NCBI GenBank assembly: GCA_021613335.1
Contig: JAJTWR010000299.1
Location: 4,375,501 to 4,439,500, forward strand
Source: Whitmania pigra
Taxonomy: Eukaryota > Annelida > Clitellata > Hirudinida > Haemopidae
Direction: 5' to 3'
Length of the DNA: 64,000 nt
The position numbers were made by a program, and so were the translations under genes. Shown piece by piece: positions 12,627 through 24,426 of the stretch. The notes under the pieces are model-generated. The model had not been told where the DNA came from. It searched no databases and was given only the letters and a program-made list of their open reading frames with translations. Numbering within the stretch: position 1 is the stretch's first letter; each line of letters begins with the position of its first letter.

Positions 12627-14441
12627 ATGAGAATCATGAACGAAATCCAGTGGTTAGGTGAATACACCATGGAAGATTTCGTGACCGAGTTCAGTAAGAG
12701 GACCCCCGTTCTCATGAAGACTCTCACTGGAACTCTTGGTTGCGATGAGCTTCATATCATCAGCGGAGATGAGGTAAATGATTTTAAAGTTTATAATATG
12801 TATCAGCATCTTTTTATAAGTATCTTTACTAAATATTTATAATATTTCAAAAACTTTTTCAATGTAATTTTCATCAGCTTCTTTTTAAAACGGTGTGGAG
12901 AAATGTATGAGTTTTAGGAACTAGAGTTTCCTGATTGAAGTACAAGTGTTGCGCTTGTAATTCGAAAAGCAAACTTTCAATTATCAGGAAGTAATAAAAT
13001 CTATAAAAAAAATATTAAACCTCAAACGGTTGGCTACATTGTCATGTTTTTACCGACTTACTCAAGAAAATCGTGACAGAAATTTTAAAACATTTCTTGT
13101 TTAATATTTCAATGTCAAGACCTAATAAGAATCGTGCCACTTTTTGGATCTCATTAAAACTCATTAGGACCGAAGCTTTATAATTTTAGAATCTGCCGAG
13201 GCATTTTCATGGGCAATGATGATTATTTTAGAATTCTAGTTACTAAAGTGAACTACATGAACTAATATGAAATAATTTATTTTAATCCAAAAATTTCGTA
13301 TTTCCTGCAAAATTCCTTTATTACTCAAACACTAGCAATTAAGTTCGGTCGCCAACGCAGACGGGAGAATAATGAACTTGCTTCTTCAAATTACATATAA
13401 GATAATTGCAAGCGAGCGATACAGGAAGAAAAGCCGTCATTCATATTAAATGTGATGTGAAAGTTTTATGTTTAATTACTAGGCTTTAATATCGTCAAAT
13501 ATTATATAAAATTAAATATTATTAAATATTAAATTCATGTTCATAAGAACAGGGGCACTCATTGATACCGTTGTAAACTTGGAAATTAATTAAGTTTATA
13601 TTGCTAAAATAATTAAATTTATATTTCATTATATTTGGTATCTTTTTCGTGCACGTGGCATCTGTATTATTGCTATATAAAGCATTCTCGATATTCCCCT
13701 GACATTCAGCGAGAATCAAGACAACTCAGAAGCCCAAATAACCATTTGCATCTTTAAGTACCTCAACTCCTTCAACACTTAACTTCTATTATTCAGTTCA
13801 CTTGACTGAATACTTGCTCTAATAAACTTATTAGTTAACTTATTTGCGGACCCCCGGGTTATTTCAATACAATAAATTTAAAAATAAAGATTTGTATTCT
13901 GTGTTTTACACAAAATTTTGGTCAAATTAAAAAATAGCCAAAACAAATTAATAAAAAGAGTAGTGATCATGGGCAATAAAATCAATTATTTTTATTTACT
14001 AAAATACAATATATTTTCATGTTTTTTGATTAACTCATATATCTTATATATAGTTTATATTTAGTCAAATTGCATTTATAACTTTTTACCGCCTCTATTT
14101 TATATATTTACATATGTATTATATCAACATGAAATTCTTAATTTATCTATTTAAGCAACACTATATTGGAGTAATTTTAGAAATCAAGCCACCCAAATTT
14201 TCGTAATTGCACAACCCTCAAATTATTTAGATTTTTAATTTTGAAGGTTTACTGGATAAGAAGTCTCAAAAAGCAGAAGAGGATCGTGGCTGCTACGAAG
14301 GACAAAAACCAATTTCTCAGTATACCAGTCACCTACAACCGCTTATCTTTCGAACTGTGTACCGACGGAAATGCACCAAGTACCTGTATTTTTTCATTGA
14401 CACGCGACAATAAATACCAAACTGTTTGGCGCAAAAACAAA

Positions 14442-14475
<34 letters not shown>

Positions 14476-17400
14476 GGATGGTGATTGGATTGATGGTTAG
14501 ATGGTGAAAGGTTGAATGCATAGATGGCTGGGGAAATGAGTAGATGCTTGGGATTGTTATGAGGGAGGGCTCTAGTTTTACATTAGTTTTATTAATTAAT
14601 AATAATAATTGATGTTTTATAATAGTGTCATTGTAACATTGTTATATTAGACTTGAATAGGTACTTAAATAGAGTTTTATGGTTTTAAGTGGCCTAGTAC
14701 CTAAATTGCTAAAAATGGGCATTTGAGGCGACTGAAAACTTACAAAAATGAAATAAATAATAATAACAGTTGGCGGAACAGAAATAAATAATAATAATAA
14801 CAGTTGGCCGAACAGATATTCGTTATTATCTGGCTATTATTATTAAATGGCTTCTAAATAATCATGAGCATTTATTTTGTAATTTGGAGCAGTACTACCC
14901 ATAGAGCCTTTGCTCGGTTCTCGTTTAAAACCAGATATTAATATAATATGTTTGTGATCTTGAGAGACACTAAACTCCATAGCCATTGAATATTATGCAA
15001 GACATTATTGAAGCTTAAATGTATTTATAAAAGGAATAATAGAAGGATATAATTACTTCAATTAATCATCACGATAAACACAAAAATGACTGGAAATAAT
15101 TCCACAGATAATTGCAACAAATTCCTTTATGAGATTTTGAAATTTTTATCTCAACTTTATTTATACTTATTGGTTGAATATTAGCTTATTATTGTTGTTG
15201 AAAGCAACCCGCTCTTTAAACGTAAGCCCCTTTTTAATGAGGCTTTATTATATTTTCATTTAGAGACAGTTTTCTAAGTCTAAGGTTACATATTGTTGAA
15301 CAATTTATTGTTTAAATTAAACAAGAACATTTCCTTGTATTTGTATCTCATTTCAGAAATGTTTGTCATTTTTTGGTAATTAATTCTCCAACAACAACAT
15401 GCTTCCTTTTTGGTGGATAAAGACCAGACACTTAGCTTAACGTAACGTTACTATGTATGTAATTGCCAGAAAAAATTCAGCCTGGAAAATCCCTGGTTGC
15501 AATAATGGAGGAGGTCGAGTTTCAATCCGGCAAGAAGTATTTCATCAGGGCAGAGCAGAACAAGAAAATGTTCTTTCAAGTTGGTTCAGACGCTGGAAAC
15601 AATGCCAGATTCGGAGTCATGGAGATTATCGATACATACGAGGAAAAGTATTTGTTGGGTCATCCTCTCTGCAACAGTAAGAGTTTAGTCAAGAATGTAT
15701 TATTTGAAAAACATTGAAATTTTAGCAATTTAAAGTTAGAATTGAATAAAGTGTTCAAACTGTGATATCTCAGTAGGTATTCCAGACTGTAATATTAATT
15801 TTTAAATTTATCTCAAACTCATTAAAACTAGGGCTGGGAACGAATTTGTATTAACAATTTAACTTGAAATTTTTGATTAAAAAATTTGGTATTTCAAAAA
15901 TGCTTAAATTATCTATGTAGATAACATAATATCTGATTATGATATAGATCAGGGTTCACCAAACTTTTCGCAGCGGGCCGGATAATTGACAAAATTACAA
16001 AGACCAACAAGACAACCAGAATATTGTTTAATTAATTAAACAAGTTATTAAATGAGACAACGTTGGCAGGAAATAGTTTCAGATCTAGTGCGCACAAATC
16101 TCACAAATTAAGAAGTCAAAAAGGTTAGTGAGATTTGTGGCACTGACTCTTGGCTTACAAGACGTCATCAATAGTTTGGTCACGGCACCCAATCAAGAGA
16201 ATTATTCCGTTGCGCTATTCTTTCAGTTGCGCTTCAAACAATGATAGCTCTCTCCAAAGTTTTTGTTTCCCCAAAAATAAGACTGTCTTAGTAATGTTTG
16301 CTCCAAAACACGCGCTAGGGCTTGTTTTCGGGGATGTCTTATATTTTCATAAACTACAACCAATCTGCACATTTTTTAAGTTAAACAAATTATTATTCTG
16401 TAAGAGGCAAAGAGCAATGTTTAAATTAATAGCAAAAATGTTAGAAAACCCTTTAATCAGAGCATTCTTGAAAAAATAATCAGATACATTCATATCAACT
16501 TCTTTTAGACCATCATAAATAGATCATCTTTGATAGAAATCTCCAAACTCTGAATTCCTGCCTATTTTGTTGCAAATCCATTTACCGCAGAATCATTGGC
16601 ATCAATTTCTCATGTTTAGCAAGAAAACTTTTCTTAAATGAATATTTCTTGCTCCTGTACTCTGTGTTATTTGTTACTCCGCCTTGGAGCTCCGACAGGG
16701 ATCCTCAGAGGAGTTTCCCACGTCTTCAAACATTTCGACCTTTTGAATCTCCTTATGTTTTCGGGGGGGGCGGGCCGCATCGGTGATCAGCCGGATGTCC
16801 CTGCCGGTTTTGTCTTTCTGGACCCAACTCTTACCGCCGGCTATGAGAGGCACTCATAGCCTTGTTACGCCGGTCACTGCTGCCTTCATTTTTTCCTGTC
16901 GCATGCTACCTGCTTTTCACCTGCAGACTTAGACTATGAGAGGCTCTCATTGGCCTTGTTATGTCTATCGCCACCACCCAAATTTGCCTAGAGCGATCAT
17001 GAAAGCTCTCAGTGGCTTCTTCACACCGTCTTAATATATGCAAATTGAGCTTTATAATTTCTTTGTAGTGGTAGCCGGAAATTCTCGGGACTCGACCGCG
17101 GGCTTTTTCGCGACCGCAGTTTAGTCCGCAGTTCATATTCTTTGCGAGTTCGCGATCGGCCCATTTCTTCCGACAATAATGCGTCTCTCGGCCTATGATT
17201 TAGCCTCGTCGTTCGGTGGATCATTCATACCAGAGACCGACGGCTTACCCCGGCTCCCTCTTAAGACTTGTTCTGGCCCCTCATATGCCCTATCCAGAAT
17301 GAAACCGCTTCTGCGGCCTCAGACATCCTTGCCATAGCCTTTATTCTCTCTCGGCTGGACAATCCAATCTTGTTGAGAAAAGCGTCACGTATATCAGTTC

Positions 17401-20400
17401 ATAGATCGCCATGCCGATCACATGCTATTTAACTGTCTTCATTAATGTTGATCTTAGTATGTTTAGTATATAAAATAAGACGAGACATCAGTCAATTTAT
17501 AGCCTTTTAGTTTCGAGTTAGACTGTGATGCACCACTAAGAGAAAGATTAGTTCTGCTTGGTCGTTTGCGTAGGCATTCGGAAAGGATGGATTTAGCTAT
17601 TCACACAAAGGTTTTTCGCAGTCGTAAGGCTATAGGTCTGAAGTTTCTGCTCATGGATCTAGGTCATTAACAGGATGAAGTTCACCCACCTCTTACTTGC
17701 GCATCTTTGTGCGCGTTTAGCTTTGTGCTCCCAAACATTTTATTCATTAATTATAGTGAAAAACGAGTATACTATTTTGCATATTTTACAAGTTCTAATC
17801 GTTAAATTTGGTTGAAGTTTACAGGATGTTTGTATGCAATGAAATGATGTTATATAAGAAATTGAGTAATATTGAACTTATACTTAACGATTTTTGAGCA
17901 CTGTTCTTGTTTAACTTAAAAAAGTCAAGTTTTCTTAATGTCAGTTAAGTCCAAATCATCTCAGTTATGCAACGGACTATAATCAAATAAATAAATAAAT
18001 AAATCTTAATGTCAGCATACGGCACAGGCATTGGAATGCCCCTCACAACTCTGATTGAATATTGGCGTTGTTACCATGTTACTCAGAATGTTATTACTCT
18101 CTAAAGATCTCTGCAATGTAACCACGATTGCAGCCCAATGTTACTTATTACTCCGCCTTGGAGCTCCGATAGGGATCCTCAGAGGAGTTTCCCCCGTTTT
18201 CAAACGTTTCGGCTGTTTGAATCTCCTTACGTTTTTTGGGGGAAGAGGAGGGGGGTGGGCCGCATCCGGTGATCAGCCAGATTTTCCTGTCGGTATTGTC
18301 TTGCTGGACCCAACTCTTACCGTTGGCACTCGTTGGTCTTGTTATGCTGGCCAAAGCTGTCTGGACTGGAGCGACTGCGAAAGCTCTCAATGGCTTCTTC
18401 ATGTCGCATGCTATGCGTTTATCACCTGCGAACTTCGACTATGCGGGGCTCTCATTGGCCTTGTTATATCTCCACCCCAGTTTGCCTGCAGCGGTCATGA
18501 AAGCTTTCAGTGGCTTCTTCACATCGTCTTAATATATGCAAACTGGGCCTTATAATTTCTTTGAAGCAGCAGCTGGATATAGACATTTTCGGGACTCGAC
18601 CGCAGGCTTTTTTGCCTAAGTCGACCTGCCGACCACGCCCCTTGCGCCAATCTCGATGGGGAAGAGATCTGTCCGGTATCGCTTCCAGGTCCATCGAGAG
18701 ATCTGCATACTTATCTGCTCTGAGCGCATTGCTGTATTGTAGCCTGTCCTCCCATGGTACCGTCAGCTCCGCCAGAATGATGGCATCCATCAACGGCGAT
18801 ACAAGCACCAGATTCGGGCCTCTTGCCACTTTCTATCAGCACGGGGGGGAGAGTAGTGCTTCATCCATTTTAGGTCGGCCGCGATGGTCTAGTCGTTTTC
18901 CTCTGCAAGAATTTCTCGCCTGGAAATTTGACATCTCTTTTTGCAGAGGTGTGCGAAGAAATAAACCTTTCGTTGCTTTGTGATGTGCGCGAGTTTGCTT
19001 TGGAGACTGCTGCTCGCCAACTTCGTGCAGGTAGCATTGTTTAAAGTGCAATTTATTGGCATTTGCTAAACATCGCCTCAGTATCTGCTGCTTTAAATCC
19101 ATGCAATATTCTCAAATGCAAGCTGTGAGCAAAGCAAAATATGAGCAACATTGTTTTACAACTGAAAACTTATTTTGTGAATTGTTTATTTTTTCTGTAG
19201 ATTGATTGATAGTTAAAAATATTTTGAAATAAATTAAATAATTAATAAATTAAAATCAAAATCCAGTTATCCAAAAAAGTTAATCATTAAAAATCCCAGC
19301 TTTATTGCTTAAATATTAAACAATTTAATTAATAAACAGTTGAACTATTCACTAAAGTTAATTATTAGAAAACTAGTTAAATGAAAACTTTCAGATCAGA
19401 TCCACTCAAACACCTTCGCTATTCCGGTATACATGAACATAGAGCTGACCGCGGCAACTTCGTTTTTGACTCATTGCCAGGAGTCCTTCGACACTTGGTT
19501 CAAACATGTCGAAGCGATTGTTTCCAAATTTCCTGAAGGAGAATTCAAAATGTGTGAAGGTACTGCCTTAATGAAATATAATGTTTTTCCTTATAACCAT
19601 CAATTAAACTAAAATGAATTATTAGTTATTAATTATTAATGCTTTAAATAACAGACATCTTATATTCCTGGAAGTGAGAATAGTAGGACTGCTGATTTAA
19701 ATGCATTAACGGGCGATTAAAGTTTAGCAGCGTTACATTTTATGTAACTTTATAAAGGTTCAAAGCGATCAATCTGCCATTTTCAAACAAACCTATCAAC
19801 AACCTTAAACTGAACGAGTTGAAAGAAAAGACAAACCAATGGAGCAGTACATAAATTTGATTCGATCACTAAGGTCCTAGCTAAAAGAATTACCATGAAT
19901 AGAGGAAGGTCGGCTGACGGATATAGTGACAGATTGAGAACTGCAAAGATGTCATAAGCACTGTCGCAAATAAATGTTTTGGTGAAAATTGAAGTATTTT
20001 GGGATATTAATTTGATAATAAGGTAGTGATATTAGAATGCGTTAACGACAATTACTTTAATTAATCGCGCGACTAATTGCGATTAAAAAATCTCGGCCAT
20101 AAATTACGTTAGGTCTTACGTTAATTTTTATACCAAAATCTTAAGGTTTGTTTTCAAGGGATGTTTTCACACAAGCACTAAATTTATTATTTAGCGGAAT
20201 ACTTCATCTAAAATATTATTAGTACTCTTTAACTCTCAAAATAATAATCCATTATTATAATTGTAATTTTTACACTTTGAAATTGCATTTTGTTGTTTTT
20301 TTAATGGTATAACTTAACCGGCATTTAATTTTTGGCGAATTATGATATATTATGATATATATTATTATAAATAACTGTTATTATTCGGGCACTTTCTATA

Positions 20401-21533
20401 TTCTACCGCAATCCTCATTTCTTTTCAGAAATCATTCTCTTTGACAAATGCCCCAACAACAGCACCTACGAGTATATCGACCCTAGAACGTTCACTTTGA
20501 ACGAGAAATCAAAAAATTCTCTTCAGGATTACACAAGAGAAAGCAATCCTTACGTTATCGACAGACCGACTCTGCCCGATAGAACCACCTCCTTCTGGAA
20601 ACCGACAACAATTCAAAGCGTCACACTCCCTCACATTCCTCGCAGAAAGCCTCCAGCTCCTCCGCAAGAAGGTGCTGCTGCACAAATAGAAGAACCTTTG
20701 ACAAATTTCGGGGATTCTTTAAAAAAAATACAGAAAGGTTCGATAAAGAATCTTAAAGCTCCTCCCACTCCTCCTAAACCTTCAAGCGATTATGAGCGTC
20801 CATGTCCTCACCCACATGACAACCAGCCTTATGTGAGTGTCTTACAGCGAAATTTGAACGCAGATTTAAAGAGGAACTTTGAAGAACTGAAAAAATGTAG
20901 GAATTCAAACTTCCTGAAGCCAGATTCCGGTGACGTAATGAGGAAAGAGACAGCAACAGAATCTGCACCTCAGAGTGGAGACGTGTTAGGCACCTCTTCC
21001 ATTTATGAGGTTTCTCCGACTGCTGACGTCAGAAGATTTAGTATTAGGGATGTCCAGAGATCTCTGAAGTTACTTAACATGGAAAAACATTGCGAACTCT
21101 TTGAGGAGATGCAGGTCAAGAGATAATTATGATAATTATAATTGTAATACTATATTATTGAAAGGAAATAAAGAAATTTTATAATATATATAAATGGCAG
21201 TTCATTTACTTTATGAAAATATCAAGAAGAGACTTTAATTTATGTGAGAGGTATCCTTGTGTAGTAACTCATATTCTGGAATCATTTTTCCAGATTTTAC
21301 AAAATTTATTTATTTATTACATTGATGAATATTTTGAAATATTGATTTTTCTGATATTCTCTGATATTTTCTGATTATTAAGCAATTTGTTTTTATAAAA
21401 AAAGGTTGACGGCGAGCTTCTCTTGGAGATGATGGAGCATGAAGAGATACTAATGGAAGAATTTCATCTCTCAAAATTCGAGGTCCTGAAGATGATAAGA
21501 TTTGCAAAAAAAGGATGGAAACCGAACCCGTGA
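12627..21533 (+). CDS. Gene A: CABIT-SAM docking protein (GAREM-like)
   Basis: Predicted 488-residue adaptor. Six exons with a consistent frame: 12627-12773, 14247-14379, 15470-15676, 19395-19559, 20429-21114, 21405-21533 (intron phases 0,1,1,1,0). Residues ~5-215 resemble a CABIT domain (YTMEDFVTEFSKRTPVLMKT; TGTLGCDELHIISGDE; GKKYFIRAEQNKKMFFQVG). Residues ~416-484 form a SAM domain (VRRFSIRDVQRSLKLLNMEK; VDGELLLEMMEHEEILMEEF). The middle carries Tyr motifs (YEYIDP 231-236, PYVSV) and proline-rich SH3 ligands (RRKPPAPPQ 289-297; APPTPPKP 328-335). CABIT plus C-terminal SAM is the layout of GAREM, which couples receptor tyrosine kinases to GRB2/ERK; this protein is much shorter. ATG 12636 (MNEIQW) is an equally good start, as it aligns with gene B. 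A poly(A) signal lies at 21695. Confidence 0.85.
12774..14246. other. Gene A intron 1
   Basis: Mostly unassigned AT-rich DNA. The segment 13538-13870 could be a solo LTR (separate entry). Confidence 0.5.
13538..13870 (+). mobile_element. Possible solo LTR
   Basis: A TATA-like TATATAA at 13674-13680 is followed 140 bp later by AATAAA at 13821-13826 and a short GC-rich end (ACCCCCGGGTTATTTC). TATA, short transcribed stretch and poly(A) signal in this order suit an LTR. No matching second LTR or target duplication was found, so this is tentative. Confidence 0.3.
14439..14473. repeat. (AAT)n microsatellite
   Basis: Short perfect AAT array just after exon 2 of gene A, in intron 2. Confidence 0.9.
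15955..16480. mobile_element. DNA-transposon end fragments (hAT-like and others)
   Basis: GGTTCACCAAACTTTTCGC followed by GCGGGCCGG at 15955-15981 resembles the terminal inverted repeat of hAT elements (CAGGGTTCCCAAACTTT type). At 16268-16360 the pair CCCAAAAATAAGACTGTCTT and GGGCTTGTTTTCGGGGATGT resembles a terminal sequence common to non-autonomous DNA transposons. The two may be separate insertions. The 109-codon frame here is not a gene. Confidence 0.4.
16670..17450 (-). mobile_element. LINE 3'-end fragment (-), copy 1
   Basis: On the minus strand, near 17400-17290, it reads DAFLNKIGLSSRERIKAMAR and then EAAEAVSFWI, a typical C-terminal end of LINE polyproteins. Toward 17000 it has LHILRRCEEATESFHDRSRQ. 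The part near 16670-16870 is shared with 18130-18340 and includes a G-run and GTGATCAGCC. It is degenerate and lies in gene A intron 3. Confidence 0.6.
17755..17900 (-). mobile_element. Fragment of Tc1-like 5' region
   Basis: The plus strand shows TACTATTTTGCATATTTTAC, CAGGATGTTTGT and AAATTGAGTAATATTGAACT. This is the reverse complement of the subterminal 5' DNA of the element at 50043-51612. No transposase is attached. Confidence 0.5.
18130..19100 (-). mobile_element. LINE 3'-end fragment (-), copy 2
   Basis: The minus strand reads DAIILAELTVPWEDRLQYSN and ALRADKYADLSMDLEAIPD near 18790-18680, the C-terminal endonuclease-like region also seen in the LINE at 5.4-8.1 kb. Toward 18480 it has LHILRRCEEATESFHDRCRQ, shared with copy 1. 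Frames are broken. Both copies lie in gene A intron 3. Confidence 0.65.
19560..20428. other. Gene A intron 4, nothing recognised
   Basis: AT-rich intron. I saw no transposon end, repeat array or RNA gene. Confidence 0.4.
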
Positions 21534-21694
21534 AATTTAATTTAATTTCAGTTACAATTTACTATTTTACTTTATTTTTTAATTTACTGTTAATAATTTT
21601 TAAATTATATAATTCATTTAGGAAATAGATGTACGTTATCTTACTACAAATTTGTTTTTGTACGTACAGATAATATTAATAATTATCAAGTCTT

Positions 21695-21700
21695 AATAAA
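21695..21700 (+). promoter_or_regulatory. Poly(A) signal of gene A
   Basis: AATAAA 162 bp after the gene A stop codon, in an AT-rich 3' UTR. Chosen as the first canonical hexamer after the stop. Confidence 0.5.
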
Positions 21701-21949
21701 CTAATGTAATTATAATTAATTTTACTTCATTTTTAATCAAAAGCATATGAATTGGGAGACAATTCTGCTGTAAAATTGTATTTTGTCTGTTGTTGAATAT
21801 TTCAATGATTTCCTTTTTAATTGGCAATTTTTAATTTTTAATCTTTTCAATTTCATGTTTTATTTTTTGGCGTGAAAACGTTGGCCAAATTCCTACATAT
21901 GGCAACAGTCGTAATGTTTTGTTTGAAACCCAACCTGCACTGCCACAAG

Positions 21950-22040
21950 CGCCTTTAGGAAGAAGTGCTATTTAAATAGTTACAAGTAGAGCCTCTGACG
22001 TTAGGCATATGGCGCTATATAAATGAAGTACAATTTTATC
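21950..22040 (+). mobile_element. LINE/SINE tail fragment
   Basis: GAGCCTCTGACGTTAGGCAT then ATGGCGCTATATAAATGAAG matches the tail at 23110-23155 (GCGCCTCTGACGCTACGCAC, GGCGCTTTATAAAT). This is the 3' end of a CR1/L2-type LINE family or a SINE sharing that tail. Confidence 0.5.
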
Positions 22041-22514
22041 TCATAAAAAATACTGGACTATGCGTGTTTCATGCGAAGAGGCAAGAAATTTTCGGCAAAT
22101 TATATCGTTTAAGTATGGAGATAAGCCCGCAGCCAGAAAATGGTTTCGGGAAATTTGATTTATTTTTCAAAATCAAAATCAATATCAAATGATAATAATA
22201 ATATTAATAATAAAAAATAACAATAGTAATAATAATAGTGGATGATGATGATGATAATAATAATGATATTAATGAGTGTGAAAACCTAAATCAAAATAAA
22301 TGTCATTATGACGATGGCTTGTCTTCATTTTTTTACACTTTCTTTACTACAAAAATATTCCGAATCTAAAATCACATCATCCGGTAGTAGTGATTCATAA
22401 AATAGTTCACGCTGTTACGATTGATTTGAATTGATGTTAATCTGGGTAAAACAATGTCTTCGACATTAATATACTTGAATTTACAAAATATTTTATTTTA
22501 TATATATATTTTAT

Positions 22515-22755
<241 letters not shown>

Positions 22756-22964
22756 AGCGTAGTACATCTTCTTTAGAAGACATATATCATTTGATATCAT
22801 TTGAATTATCAAGGATTCATGGCAAGATCTGGAATGCAAAGTTATGGACACGGAAAGAAACAAACTATAATTATCACCTTATCTCCATCATCTACTACAT
22901 CGTCGCCAAACATCTGGTCTTCGTTCATCGTCAGCCACTCAACTTCACCAACCGGTACATAAAT

Positions 22965-23180
22965 CATCCCTCCCAAACAGAGGCTTCTCGTACGCCTCTC
23001 CAGCTGTCTGGAACAGACTTCCTTCTACCGTCAGAGCCCAGCCATCCCTGGAGCTCTTCAAACGCCACCTGAAGACCCATCTCTTCAGGACTTCATGGGA
23101 CAGCGAAGACACAAGGCGCCTCTGACGCTACGCACACGGCGCTTTATAAATTAATTATTATTATTATTATTATTTTATTT
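22965..23180 (+). mobile_element. CR1/L2-type LINE 3' end
   Basis: The plus strand reads GFSYASPAVWNRLPSTVRAQ then PSLELFKRHLKTHLFRTSW, the well-known C-terminal signature of CR1/L2/RTE-like polyproteins (SF..A.P..WN.LP......SL..FK..LKT.LF). It is followed by a GCGCTTTATAAAT tail and a TTA array. The 5' part is missing, as is usual for 5'-truncated LINE copies. Confidence 0.8.
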
Positions 23181-23763
23181 TCATCAAAGGATTTTTCAAT
23201 AAATAGTAATTACAATAAATAACTATTACATCTGAGTATTTTCTTCTTAAGAGATTCTGTCATTTTTTGCTACAATGTTAAACTGCCGTAGAGGCCCTAT
23301 AGTTTTTATTATACAGACGTTATAATATTCAGCTTTTTTATTGAATATTATTTAATTATGTTCTTATGAATGATGTAAATGGTATTTGGTAGTATATAAA
23401 AAAATGTGTGATTAAGAATATGTATGTAAAAAATTTCAAAAAAGTATGCTCAATGAAAGTGAGCAAATTCTCTGCCAAGTTATTCATGAATTTTGTAGAC
23501 TTAGAATCATTCATTATTGTCATATTTCGATGTGCTTGATGCGTTGAAACTTTAATATCGTGATCATTGTGTTCCTTAACAAGAGAGAAAAAGTTAAGTT
23601 TCAGTTGCCCAGTTGCTTAATAAAAACCAGAAATTTTATTTTATTATTAGACATTTAAATAAAAATGGCGGAAGAATGGTGTTAAAGTTAGAGAAGAGTT
23701 ATGGAATGGTTAAATCATTATCAGATAAATTTGTAAGACTTTATCTCAACTTGTGAATCAGAA

Positions 23764-23992
23764 TGGCGGATTTAGGGAGGGGGGCTTGGTCCTAGCCGTA
23801 TTTTGGAAAATATCAGAAAAAAAATTATGTAAATCTATTATACAACAAATTAAATTTAAATTTACAAATGTGTTTCAATTTAGTTTTTATTATTTCATTA
23901 ATTTATCGCTTTCGACGAAAGTTTTAGTAGCCGTGCTCCTCTAAATCCCCTTCAGTATGTATGGCTCCCGCCAAAGTATTCTAGATCCGCCT
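23764..23992. mobile_element. Possible MITE with GGCGGATTTAG ends
   Basis: The left end GGCGGATTTAGGGAGGGGGG and right end TCTAGATCCGCC are inverted matches about 225 bp apart. A similar single end, GCAGATTTAGGGGGCTCGGG, occurs at 55809. No target duplication was clear. Confidence 0.4.
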
Positions 23993-24426
23993 TTGGAAAT
24001 CTATTTAAAGGATTCTTGAGCTATATTAATTTAAGTACAAATTCGTCACGAATCTGCGATCAATTCAATAGCCTAGTAGTGGGAATTTGTCTTTAAGTTG
24101 ACTACAGTCGCATTACCGGCTAAAATTGGGTTTTAGAAATTTGAAGCATTGTCATAGCATTTAATAAAACTCTTACGCGCTGAAATAAGTAATAATTAAA
24201 TTATAATTAATATATTAATTTTAAAAAAGATCATTCTCCATTCAGAGGTTTAGAAAATTTTTCATTGTATGCTATTTATGCTTGACAAACTCGATTAAGG
24301 ATTTTTGCGTCAAAAATGTCAATCGTTACTTTAGTTTACAAATAGCTATTTGATCGGTTATGTCACTTAATTTTTTTTAATGGAATTCATAAAAGTTTCA
24401 AGCCGGGTTGCATAAACAAGCAGAAA

